A stretch of 64,000 bases of DNA. Origin: Paracamarosporium sp. OC-R06-R3 (Eukaryota; Ascomycota; Dothideomycetes; Pleosporales; Didymosphaeriaceae). Shown here in pieces: positions 46,153 through 57,986 of the stretch (position 1 is its first letter; each line of letters starts with the position of its first letter). Location: NCBI GenBank assembly GCA_019828545.1, contig JACVRA010000511.1, positions 39,971-103,970 of the forward strand, in the 5' to 3' direction. Under the pieces are notes generated by a model that saw nothing but the letters and a program-made list of their open reading frames with translations, ran no database searches and was not told the DNA's origin. Both the position numbers and the translations under genes were made by a program.

Positions 46153-49072
46153 CGCAGCAGGCTGAGCTTGGGTGCCAGCTATACCATCCTAGTGATCACA
46201 CTATCTAGTGCTCGGTTCGCTTTGCTTTGGGGCTCATGTTGTAACTCCCCCAGCAACCATCGCACCCAGAACCACCTTAGTCCCAAGGCTCATCTATCTG
46301 CGACTTCAACACACACTAACCGAACAGCATGCATAAGTCTTGACAGCATGGAGGTGAGATGTCAGCCAATAATTCGCTTATCCAAACGTGCCCCGTGCCC
46401 CGTGTCTCGACAGGGAGCATCAGGCAGTAAGGCACACCCGCCGCCTCGGGCTGGGGGCTTGTCTGCCGCGATCATCGAAAAAATTCTCCTGCAGCTGGAC
46501 TGCAGCTCTTCAAACTTACAAGCTTGTTCACTGACTTCTGAGTTCTCCCCATCGCTAACCACGCTATGACCCCGAGGACAGTGCGCTGCTTCCCGCGCGC
46601 CATGGAAGATAAGCCGATCTAAAGAAGAGACTTGCGGGCGGTGCGACGCGATCTCTCGATTGAGACACTAATCCTCCATCTGTTCACACTTTTTGAAGTC
46701 GTCTTGTACGCGTGTTTGCCTCTGGAGAATGCCCACTTAGAGGTATTTAGCGTTTGACGGAGTCGATGTCTTTTCAGGCAGCTAACTGATCAGAAATCAT
46801 TAGTCACGGCTCTGCGCAACCGCTTCTAGTCCGGCAGCTCCGAATTCTGCCCTTCGACCGATCCCCTCCACGCGCACACCCCACGCTTCCTGCTTGTCTC
46901 TCGGTAGATCGCTGGCAGAACCACACAATTGGCTTTTAGTCAAACGCTGTTCGGATCTTCAAAACTTGTACCGACGGCTATTCGTTCTTCAAAGCGGGGT
47001 GGTTGGGAAACAGCATCAGAGGATCTGCACAACCATGGCGTTACCACATTCACGCAGGCTTCGAATTTAGCAGCTTGCTGTGGCAGAGTGTCTTGTTTTA
47101 GTAAGAAAACCTGCACAGGCTTCATGCTCTGCGTATCACAGCGGTCGCGACGGACGTACAGAGTGCGAGGATGGCACATCACGCGAGCACTGAATGTGTT
47201 TAGGGCATTGAAAGTATCAAGGTGGATGAAACCCTATACAGTTATAAAGGCAGCACGCGACGTGGTCAGGAAAGACCTATCGCGTCCAAGATATTCTAGT
47301 TACTTGTTGGCCAGGCAGAGCTGTCAGGATAGCGACACGTAAAGAGACATCGCGAAGATACATTTATGAGGATGTAGGAATATATAGAGAGTGATCAATT
47401 CCCGAGTGACCGTAACATGTCGTCAAAGCATGCTACCAAACATGTGAGGCGATGGATTGGCTTAGTCACTAGCGATTACAACCTCACCCCTCGAGCGCAC
47501 ACCCGAAGAGGTTCTGTGATGGAATAATTTTCATGGCCGTGTGAACGTCAACCTTTTTAGGAGAATCGCACGGGCAGGATGCACAGATAGTTCGAGAAGC
47601 ATGAATTGAGTGCTGTTTAATTTCTCAATGTAGACGTAAAAAAAAGTGACGGTCACATTCCATAAACACACATAATCTCGAGGAGACAATCACTTCGTAT
47701 CTGCTACTGGAATTGGCCGGTATGAGTTGCGGCACACCGCTAATGCACCCCCTGAGTACGATTTATCCCCCCTCCCTTGCCTCGCTGGCCAGCAAACTGA
47801 GGGGCCGTTACACTGTGAGCTGAAACCCTTCTTTTCTATTCTGTGACATAGAGATTGCATCAGCTGCAGACGAAATCAGTCGAGCCTAGCTTGCACCCTG
47901 CTGCGACGTACCATGTGCGCTGATCCCTTACGACTGAGCGGTGGTGCTAGGTTGTGGAGGTGGAAGTGGCGCTATATATATGTAAATATGGCATAGACAC
48001 ACGATACTGCGAGACTTACGAAGTGGCGGAGGAGGTCCTATACGAAGAATTGTTTTGTGTGCCAAAAGCAACTCGGGGGGCGGTTGATGGTGCGTATCGA
48101 TCATGTTTAGTAGTGGAACGACAGGCGTGGTTCTTGGCTTTGAAAAAAAGTGCAGGGAAAAGCGCATGAAGTTATCTTCTCCGTTCGCACCCTTCAGCAG
48201 GGTTTTTATACCCTTACATCCTGTTTAGAAGGTTCTCGTCTTTCTCTCTACTGCATAACAATTCGAGCAGAGCACTCTGAGTTTCGCTTCTTGGTCTGGA
48301 TCCACACATGGGATGCAGGATACGGCGCAGCGCCCTCCTGCAGGGACCCTTGCAAAATCGACGGCGTGGGATTGAAAGCGTCAGGGAGCAAGTCGTTGTC
48401 AAATCCTTCATCTTGTTGGCCGGTGAACTGACAGCGGCGGCTATTCCAATTCGTTCGTGCACTAGTTTAGGCCAGGATGGCTTTCGGAAGCAGGGGTGGT
48501 GCGTCTGCGTTGTGTCGACTCGCGAAAATGGCAAAGCCCCTTCAAGGCCTACGCGTTCCAGCCACCTCCATCCAGTACTACAGTTTAGTAGCCATCATGC
48601 GATGCATCAGGAACACCTAGGCCTGCTAAGCCACCAATGCTGCAAGCGAGGCCGTGAAGGTTGTGACTTTTGACTATCCCATGCACGTTTAGACCGGCCT
48701 GACCACCTCTGTACTGGGCAAAGGCGTTCCCAGTGGTCCCAAGTGCGACGTCGGTGTAATACTCTGTGATCATGACAGCCAGGGAAACACTGATGCCGCC
48801 TCGTCGATAGCCCGGGTGACCGGCAAGGTTCTCTCGAGACCTGATTGCTTCAGCTTCCATGGGATGAGCCCGGTGACCCCACCAGCGTGAGCCACCTGGA
48901 AGATTCGAGGGGAAACGTAGGTACTGCCACAATGCTGTTGTCTGACTGGCTGGCGTAGATGACGATCCCAAATTCAGCAAGGTTTGGTGTGCACGGGCAC
49001 GCGTCGGCGGTTTCCAGAGCGCGTCACTAAGCTTCTCTTCCTCGTCCGCTCCATGGCAGCCACTTCCATGGC
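46153..49072. other. Gene-poor region
   Basis: Nearly 3 kb with short ORFs on both strands and no convincing exon chain. A plus-strand stretch near 46.46-46.54 kb is faintly F-box-like (see findings). A minus ORF at 48585-49088 just downstream of the DUF6594 gene is not recognisable as protein. Nothing else is seen. Confidence 0.4.
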
Positions 49073-50039
49073 CTACAAACACTTGCAAGAGCTATTATCA
49101 GTTGTGGACACAAACACAGATGCCACAGCAAAGAATGCAGCCGTCAGCGAAATGATCAAGAAGCGGGAGATCCGACCCGAAAGGAGCTTAGCTGATATGG
49201 CGAAGATGAGAGCGAAAACGCCCACTACAGTAATGCGAACCATGAGCGATGGAATGCGAGCAAGTGCAAACAACATTGCCGTCAAGAGCAAAGGAACGAA
49301 TATGCAAGAGACTGCATCTACGAAGGCAACGACTGCAGACAATTCAATGCCAGCCGAAGACTGCCCTCTTCTCCGGAACAGTTTGCGTAGCGGAGTTAGA
49401 ATTCTCTTCCAGATCCATTCCTTGTGTTTGATCGCATACTCCGTGAAAACGTCCGATGATTCCACACCAACCACAGCGACGAAATCAGGGGAAGCCGGAT
49501 TTTGATACTCTGTAGCGGCGTTTGCCTCGTTTGTGGGTCCGTAATCCCCATTTACGAAGAGTGATGTGTGTTCACTCAATAGGGAGCTTGCATAAGAACC
49601 GTGGTCAGGTAATCGAAACAATTTGTTCACCAAGCAGACATCTTGGGCTGGAGATTATTAGTCTCTTACAACGGGTATGTGCGCAAGACTGACAGTATGT
49701 TCTCCTCAACCGCTCCATCTCAATCCATGTGTCGTAAAGGTCTTTGTAGTCCTCCCTTTCAGCAAGGCGCCGCGGACAGTCGAGAAGCGTCGGTGGAGTC
49801 GGCGTCGGATTACCACCATCTTTGAACCACATCTCGGCGATACCATCATTAAGCTTTTTTTCAAGCCTGAAAAGTTGGTCTACATCATCATCGAGCTTCT
49901 TGAACCATCTGTCCCCAAATCGGCGAAATTTTGATTGTTCAGGAAACTTTGCGGCGTCGGTGTAGTATGTTGCAAATAAATGCGGTGGCCATGAGGCTTG
50001 CACATTGTCGTTCGGCGAGGGGTTACCGAGATCCGACAT
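49073..50039 (-). CDS. DUF6594-type three-helix membrane protein, copy 1
   Basis: Exons 50039-49694 and 49647-49073 give 306 residues. The 46-nt phase-1 intron (GTCAGT to CTCCAG) joins L-R-R-T-Y to S-Q-D-V-C-L-V-N-K-L-F-R-L-P. The N-terminal part has the family hallmark F-R-R-F-G-D-R-W-F-K-K-L-D-D-D-V-D-Q-L. A mid region with basic residues (K-L-F-R-R-R-G) precedes three predicted membrane helices at about residues 205-290 (F-V-P-L-L-L-T-A-M-L-F-A-L, G-V-F-A-L-I-F-A-I-S-A and L-T-A-A-F-F-A-V-A-S). This layout is the fungal DUF6594 family, for which I know no established function. A paralogue with the same architecture lies 8 kb away on the same strand. The frame is intact. Confidence 0.8.
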
Positions 50040-53000
50040 GGATTATGCAGGGTTAGGCAGCCAAGGAACAGTTTCTGTGAGAGTATTTTCTACTTATTCA
50101 ATGACAGAAAACAAAGTTGAGAGGGTCGTTCGAGGAATTCAAACTCGCGGGTCCATCGCTTCTTTTATACTTCCGCCGAACCACGATTCATCTGTGCGAC
50201 GGTGTAGATTCGAATGTTGCTCACCTTCGGCTGGACGGCATGGCTGCCAGACCACGGAAAGTCTTCGTATGGGACATCGGATCGCAAACACATCGGCACG
50301 AGGCAACTGCATGCAGGTCAGCTTGGTTCAGGGCCCTGAATGGAGTATCCTGAAGGGGCCAGCGACCCCATCTGACCATCGAAGAGGAGCAAAAGGTCCT
50401 TCGATGCACTTGAACTGGTGTGCTGTCTCGGCCTGAGAGCTCAGTCGATTGCAGCCTGGCGCGCGGCAAAACTCCGAGACGTGGCAGATCCATTAGTGCT
50501 CCAATGACGCTTGACTGCGTACCCCCATGTTGACTAGAGTGAGCCCCCGGGTATCTGCAGCATACTGAGCCACTTGGGGCGGTTTAATGGTGGTAGGGCG
50601 CAAGCATTGGCTTCGCGGGGGCCGGGGTTACGATGCCCGATGGGCCCTATTCCGCGGGAACGCGTAGGGTGTTGGTCACCTAGGATACGAAACGATGCCG
50701 CTGTCTCGTAAACCTAAAAATTTCGCTTTAAGCGACTATGAAGAGCAATAAGTACAGCTTGAACCGAGCCGGTACATGTGAGTGTCGGCATGGTGAGGCG
50801 GATGTCTGATGGTGGGAGGAAGTCAAGGAGGAAGCTGAACCACGATGGCTCTAGCGTAGTTTGCCGCTCTCGCGTCGTTACCTGGCGACCAGCAATGGCG
50901 AAGTACGTTTGCCTTCTTACAGCCTGCTCACTGAGCTCGAGGTGCCCGCTAAGCCGTGCATATTGGCAGGTTCCTTTAGTGTCGGTTCATTGGAATTATT
51001 GGAAGAAGTTCACGATGGGGAACTGTGCATAGCCGCCCGGCATTTTTCGACTCGCAACTCGCCATGACGCATGCATGGGGTAGACGCATATCCTTGTATA
51101 TATCGCGGCGTGGTCTGAGCCTTACACATCATGCAAGACACGACGCATTCCGCTGTCGCTCGGCGGCTACAGAAAGGACAATTTGGTTGGTACACGGGAA
51201 ATTTTAAACAATTTGTCGCTAAATATCGACGCACAAACATATTTACTAGTCTATGTGATTACCTAGGTTAAGATAGTGCTGGTGTTTGCATGGTATATTG
51301 TTCATCGTGAAGGGTTCATTGATACTGATCTAGATGGACATTAGTCTGTACTCATTCATTTGATCTATCATTGATGGGACCATACTGGCCCCTCCCTAGT
51401 GTTAGATTCGAGACGGTTTGATGCAACATAAACCTCCTTGCGAAGCTTGCTTACTTAACATTAAACTAAGACCAACCATACGTACAGCAAACTGTACCCT
51501 GCAACGACCCAACCAAGGCCCTTAGCGATAAGATCAAGCGATCGTATTACAGCTTCGGAGAAGTTTTTCGTCCCTATTTATGTAATTCATATGTATTTAT
51601 AAGGGTTCTAGGATATCGTGTCAAATGTAATTGGTTATTGCAAAGACTACAGCTCGTAGCAACGTACTTTACATAGGTGCAAGTCGATTATAGACTTAAC
51701 TTAAGCTCATAACCACCCAGATACACTATACATCTATCTGACCTGTCAAAATACATGTTAAGCTGTATAGGTGTGAGGGGGCTTTTTGCAACGGATACCA
51801 TCTATCATCACTGTGGAGTTTTGGAATAAGATTACTTTTTGAGGCTGCTTTAGGAATCCTCGGTACGTGTTCTTGTGGGCATGATTCACAAGTTACCAAG
51901 CGTCGTTGATGTCTCATAATGTGGCTACCTAAAGTCTCTAAGACGTCGGGAAATGGAAGGTTCTTAGACGTTAACTCTCCTAGAGGTTTACATCATTAAA
52001 GAGAACTAAACCATCCGACAACAAAGCAAGTATTATCATGATCTCAAGATACAAGCGCATCTATGGAGAGTGTGAGGTCGGATATAATATAATCCATGTC
52101 CGGCATTCGAAGTTTGGCGCCTTCGGCAATTGGCGCCTATTTTGCAGCCCCATGCCGTTCCTGAGGGTCTTAGTCACTCTTGTTCATGGGCTCCCAGGGC
52201 ATATGGAATTTTCGACTAATACACAGAAACCAATCAAAGGGTACGACCCATGGCTTTGATGTAATAGGTTTGGTAGGCGTTTATGAACTGAGCTATGAAA
52301 GACGACGGAATGTGCACGATTCGAAGCAAAATCGGGAGCTATAGAACATCACATCTAGAGAGGGGTTACGAGAAACGCATCCGAGCGCATACTATCAGCT
52401 TAGAACGCTTCGGCGGGACATGGCTGCCATCGAAACCCCCTCTGAAGCTGGTTCACAGGCCTTCAGGAGCGGGTCTAGACCACGTACAGCCTTACACGGA
52501 AGCGGCTAGGGTGGACGTTGGACCGTTGGGAGCCTCAATGATCTACCTGCTTATCTTCCGACGGCGCGGCAGGTCCCTCAGCTTCTGCACTCCTATGCAT
52601 GAATGCTTCGAGTTTCTGGTGGCTGTTACCCCCGCATCCATACAGCCTAAGCTAAATGCTTAACGGCTGCTCGACGCTACACGCGGTAATGAGGATACGG
52701 TATCCTGGCGGTGTGCAACCATCCCCTTGTACAGATTTGGTCTAGACGTCCTGCTTAAACCCGTATCCAGTCTACCGGTCAGATCCGTATGCTTGGTTGC
52801 AGGATTAATTAGCTTTCGCTGGGCGCCCCTTTCCATTCTGGGAACGTGCTACAGAACAGAAAACTTTTATGCGCTTATCCAGTCTCCTTATGCAAGGCAC
52901 AACTTAGGCAGCTAATCGGTGAGCAGAGATCAAGCTGCTGGTCTGTCATGTACGTGTTTCACCGGCATCTGCCACGGTCAGCAGCGTTTGTTCGATGACA

Positions 53001-56000
53001 GCGATAAGAGCTCAGAACGTGGACAGGGTGACTGAACGATTTCAATTGTCTCCATAAAGTTATTTAGGAAAATGCTGCCCAAAGATTGACGTTCGAGAGC
53101 CGCGTAAGAAATGGATTAGACTTTGAAACGAGTGACGGCACACGCTGATCATCCTTTCCAATGACCGTCTTACCATCGCCTTGTAGCGTCAATGCGTAAG
53201 AAAGCCGTGTAGCCGAAGCCGCGCCCCATGCCGCTATTAACGATCATTCGCTCGGCTTGGATAACCACTCCTAGTGATGGCAGCGACGATACCATGTACC
53301 TCTTGTAAGACTATGCTTCCGGCTAGCTTTGCCGGCAGAGCAGCGACCGGTGAGCGAAGCCACGTCGGCATGATCCCACATTCTACGATCTAGTCCAAAT
53401 CGGCACGTTTGTCGTTTATCGTACGCGACACGAATGGCTGAGGCGTAGAGAGGGAATGCAGGCACATTCGGCGGTGTATCACAACAAAATTACTCCGCAA
53501 ATGTTTACGATGCACTGCGCATCTCCAGGGCACGATCCAAGAGCTGCTTATTCATTTTGCGTAGTGTGTTTAGTCTGACGCTTAGTTCAATATTTGTAGC
53601 TGCCGTGTGTCTGATCCCTTTGTTTCGAGCGCTTCAGACCACCTTCCAATATGCACAGGCCCCGAGGATTGTGGGCTAGGAAGATCGCCAGCGTATAATT
53701 TTCGTATCTTCAGCGAAAGCCCGCCTACGGACAGGTGCAAGTTCTTGGGACAAGGGAGAGTATTGAGAGATTACCTGTGTGAGAGGAGCGCGCACTGCCC
53801 GAGGCCTCGTATGCGACCTAAGCTCGGCACAGATGCTGGCGTATAGGCCTGTCAACTAATATAGGAAGCAGATCAAGGGGCTTGGGGGCACAAAGGCAAG
53901 TGCTGCAGTAGATCATCAGTGGGTCAGGCTGATTCCAAGCGAGGAATGACGTATGCCAAATCTTGTACTTCTTTCCCTTATGACGATCAGAATTGGTTCG
54001 GGGTACTTCCTACACTATAAAAGTCTTGCGTATCTTAGTGACATGTACATCCGCGGCCACTACGCAAAGTGTGCTACATACGAATACAATTACGGACTAA
54101 GAACCAACTCGAAACGTGACATAGAAGCACGATAATTCTTAAGCAATGAACTATGAGTCACCCCGTATCATTAAGTGGCTGTTGTGGCCGTTCGAGGCCG
54201 CTAGCGCACGCGTATGTTGTTGTGATTCATCCAACCCCTTCCATTATGATGGGATGGACTAGTGATCCTCAACCAGCGACTGTGCATTAGTCTGCAATTA
54301 ATCTAGACATAGGGTGGAAAATGAATGAACCAGGACCAAATGGCTGCTTGTTGTCGCGTATGTCTGAAGCATACACGCGCATATACATAATACGACAGTG
54401 TAGCGCGTTTTCTTTTGCAGGGAAATGCCCAGAAAAGGCGGGTCAGAGGCCTAGCAACCCTAGGCGGGCTGAGTCCCCGTGCGTTCTTGGAGGGTGTACC
54501 CTTGTATTGCCGTTTTCCACGAGCCTGGCATAGACAACGGGCGCACTGTTGTTTACTCAGCGATTTTCCAACCCTCTTCGTGGTTCTTCGCGTGTCTTTC
54601 AACTCCTTTGCTCGATCGATCCTTCGTTTCTGTCGTAGTCACCAAACGCGTGCCCTGCTCGTCTTAACCAATGTAACCAACACCAATCGAAAGAATCAGA
54701 GATTTCGCACACTCTTAATCAGAATCCTCCACGCGTTTCGCGCAGGAGACGTCGTAAGCTAGCCATTGTTACTTGTCACTTGCGTTTTGCCGCCGTCGTG
54801 CGGAGCTGCATCCCAATCGACTCCCGCGATACCATACTGACGTTCAAATCCTACTCCAGATCCGATATCACCCTAGCGCCCGAGCCGCCAGGAGTCGGCG
54901 ACCATTTGCCCCACGATGCTACCCATCCCACGAACGTTTAAACGAGATAGCGCGATGCGCGGCTAGATCCCCGGCCCGTAGCCGACTGAAGGAGCGTACC
55001 GAAGCTTCATGGCGCGATGAAGGTTCCCCCATGCCACGTAGGTACGGGTCAAGGCCTCCGATTGGATGACAACGTGCGCAAATCGAAGGCAGAGAGCGAG
55101 CGCGCTGATGACTTGGTCTGTCTCTGCGCTATCATGGATGGAAAATATTGAGTGTAGGACTTTGGAGGGATGGGACACCAGGCAGCGTGGTGACAGAATG
55201 TTGTATATGCTGCACAGCAGACTATCTGCATGCAACATTGGCTAATCGACAAATTCTACACATGGCACAATAAATCCATTCTTGATCATTCTGTTCATAT
55301 AAAATGTTTGTTATATACTGCGATTCTGATGAGACGGCCGCGCCCTGCCTGATACTGTGTGACTTGGAGCCTGCGAGCCTGCTCCCAATGGTCCATCTTG
55401 GTCACCATGAGTGTCTAAAGGTATATGACTATGCAAATTCCGCGCAACAGGGTTGAGAGTGGGTGATCGAGCCAAGGTGGGGGTGGTTGTCAGGAGCCGT
55501 CTGTCGTTAAGAGATGTCGCTGTGAGGGGTGACTTATTAAGAGCATCTGTTTTGCCATACCATGGAAAGAAATTCGACGGAGGTCATCGGCCCGCTGAGT
55601 ACGACTTGAAGCGGGTTAGGTTCTGTTGCAGGATATAGCAAGGCATGGCTCAAATACCTTTTGCAATTGCTACTTGCGGCCTAAACTCTGTAGCATGATA
55701 CCAGTATCGGTCTCGCACCCTTTGGGAGAAGTTGCATTGCGCCTCTGGGCATCGTGTGGAGATGTTCTGCTTGGGGATGCGGCTCCTGTGCTCCCCCAAG
55801 GCGCTCCCATTGTGGTAGGCAGCACATTGCCCGGAGTGACGGGTTTGTTCTCTGGTGTCACGTTTGAGCTTGGACTCCCTAGGGAGTTTCCATCATTCGA
55901 GCCGCCCGTAGAGCCCCCAGCTAGGGCTGCGTTAACCCTGTTCCTGTGAGCGTCGCTCTGTCTAATTTGTGGGCCCGAAACGCACGACGATGTTTGACTA

Positions 56001-57093
56001 CGCGAGGAATTGCGGTCTCTTGGTGCAGAGAATCGAGCTGCTAGACTTAGCACGAAACGTAGACTTGAGAATAATAATCCTTACGGATGCGAATTGGTCG
56101 CGGACCTGTAGGTATCTTTGCCATATTAGCCATTGTGTCCTTGTTTTGTCGTGGGTGTCAGCAAGTGGGTATCGATGGCGGATTCCAAAAGACTTCCTGT
56201 AAGCTGGCTTCCTCATTTATAGAGCGAATAGAGTATTGATGTAATAGCAGCTCAATTTGTGGGAATTTCTCATAAGGCTGCCAACAAGGCCACATTCAAG
56301 GCGTATTGATCTTTTACGGATTAGTCTTGGAAAGGAGATCTCAGCGTCGCGCGAGTCAGGACGGAGGCCGGCTACCCAAGCGAGAGGTGCTGTGTTTGCA
56401 GATGCCGTAGACCGGTGTATATGCATAGTGTCGCGACTGGGGTTAGATATGCATGGCATGAAATGTATCCTGGTATGTTCAGCTGTACCTCGAGACGCTG
56501 AGCAGCGCTAAGTACAGTAGGCCGCGCCGTGTCCATTAGTCGTTTTCGACACACATGGGTGCCTGTAATATAACGAAAGACTTAATCAAGTTAAGTACAC
56601 ACGCCCAGGTAAGTCTCTTTTTTCAGATGATTTGCTACTTGTTGCGCGCCAGAACTGAATACTTTTACCAACTCGTGCAGTGATCTGCAAAAGGGGACCC
56701 CGAAGTATCGAAACCCCGGTGAACTGTACCTATCTGGTTTTTGAGCACACAGTTAGAAACACACCGAGCGATATGGCGACTGTGGTAGACCCCATAAGGC
56801 CTTTTCAGGCGTGATTGTGCATGTCCTCTTGACCAGGGTAGCTAGAAGGTGCTGCCGTGCTTGTATCTACATTTCATTAGCGCAGCAAAAGATTATTGAA
56901 GGAGAAAAAATAGAATGTGCATTGAGATATGAAGATGAATGATTGAATGATACAGCTACAGCCGTCTCCCACAGCACAATATATTCGACGCAGCCCAAAG
57001 CACGTGACGCGGCTCGTGCGCTATGTACTCAGCCGCCGCGTCGAACTCCCGACGCGTCCTCCACAATCAACAACCCGTACTCCCATCACCTTC
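50040..57093. other. Gene-poor region between the two DUF6594 genes
   Basis: Seven kilobases without a supportable gene. ORFs are short, and stops are frequent in all frames. The part from about 51.2 to 52.0 kb is AT-rich with many TA steps, which could be a mutated old transposon. I found no terminal repeats, target-site duplications, transposase motifs, tRNA or satellite arrays by eye. Confidence 0.4.
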
Positions 57094-57986
57094 TTATGAA
57101 AGAAATTCGCAAGCAACAGCGAAGAATGCGGCCGTAGCAGCATACACCTCTATCCTACGCCCTGGTCCTGCCAACAGCATCATTGAGACTGAGAACAACG
57201 TCCCCAAGGCTCCCGCCGTCCCAATTCGTGGTTTCGACAATGGAATGGAATCGAGTGCAAACATCGTACTCGTCAGAAGGAGAGATGCTAGGATACATGT
57301 CAGGACATCTATCGTCCTGACTAGAACGCTGTACCGAATAGACGGAGGATCCATAGGTTGGGTGTCGTCCTGTAGCCGATGTCTGCTGAATCGTTGGACC
57401 ACATGCTTCCTGAACCACGGCGCCATCTTAGACATCTTCTCTGCAAGAAAATCTTTTGGCGGATCCCTCCATGCGCACGAATCTTCCGTCGATGGATCCA
57501 GGTAATGCTTCTGATTCTCTCCCGTGATCCCGAACTTACCATCATGGAAGACAGGGTATTCGAATTTGCTTAGAAATGCTGTTGCATAGGCAGCTTGGTC
57601 CGGCAGCTGCATTATTTGAGAGCTTGTGCAGAGGTCGCGCCCTATCATCAATAAGCCCGGCTTCGTGAGCAGCCTCGGAAACCCTTACCGTACTGTCGCA
57701 AAGCTTCCTCATACGGCTTCCAACATTCATCATACACGTTTCGATATTTTTCCTGGACAACATGGCGCGGGATGTCTAGGACATCTGTGTCGCAAGGCGT
57801 GTCGCTCTCGAGCAACGCCTCTCGCAATTTCTCTTTGTGGTGTAATACTTCTTCGGTATCATCATGGACTAACTTGGACCATAGACCGGCAAACCGACGA
57901 AAGCGCCCAAGCTCTGGGAAGAATGCGATGTTTTCATAAAGCCCAGCATACCCTTGGTCGACTTGTTGGGACATTGTGGATGACAT
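57094..57986 (-). CDS. DUF6594-type three-helix membrane protein, copy 2
   Basis: Exons 57986-57689 and 57641-57094 give 281 residues; a second ATG at 57974 would give 277. The 47-nt phase-1 intron (GTAAGG to GATAG) joins L-R-Q-Y-G to R-D-L-C-T-S-S-Q-I-M-Q-L-P-D-Q-A, the same place and phase as in copy 1. The N-terminal hallmark reads F-R-R-F-A-G-L-W-S-K-L-V-H-D-D-T-E-E-V. Three hydrophobic helices end the protein (I-L-A-S-L-L-L-T-S-T-M-F-A-L, G-A-L-G-T-L-F-S-V-S-M-M-L-L, A-A-T-A-A-F-F-A-V-A), matching copy 1 closely in order and spacing. It is intact. The longer open frame upstream of 57986 lacks family features and is left out. Confidence 0.78.

Noticed and set aside
54838..54855. tRNA B-box-like sequence (gttcaaatcc)
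   Set aside because: No A box upstream and no cloverleaf can be drawn.
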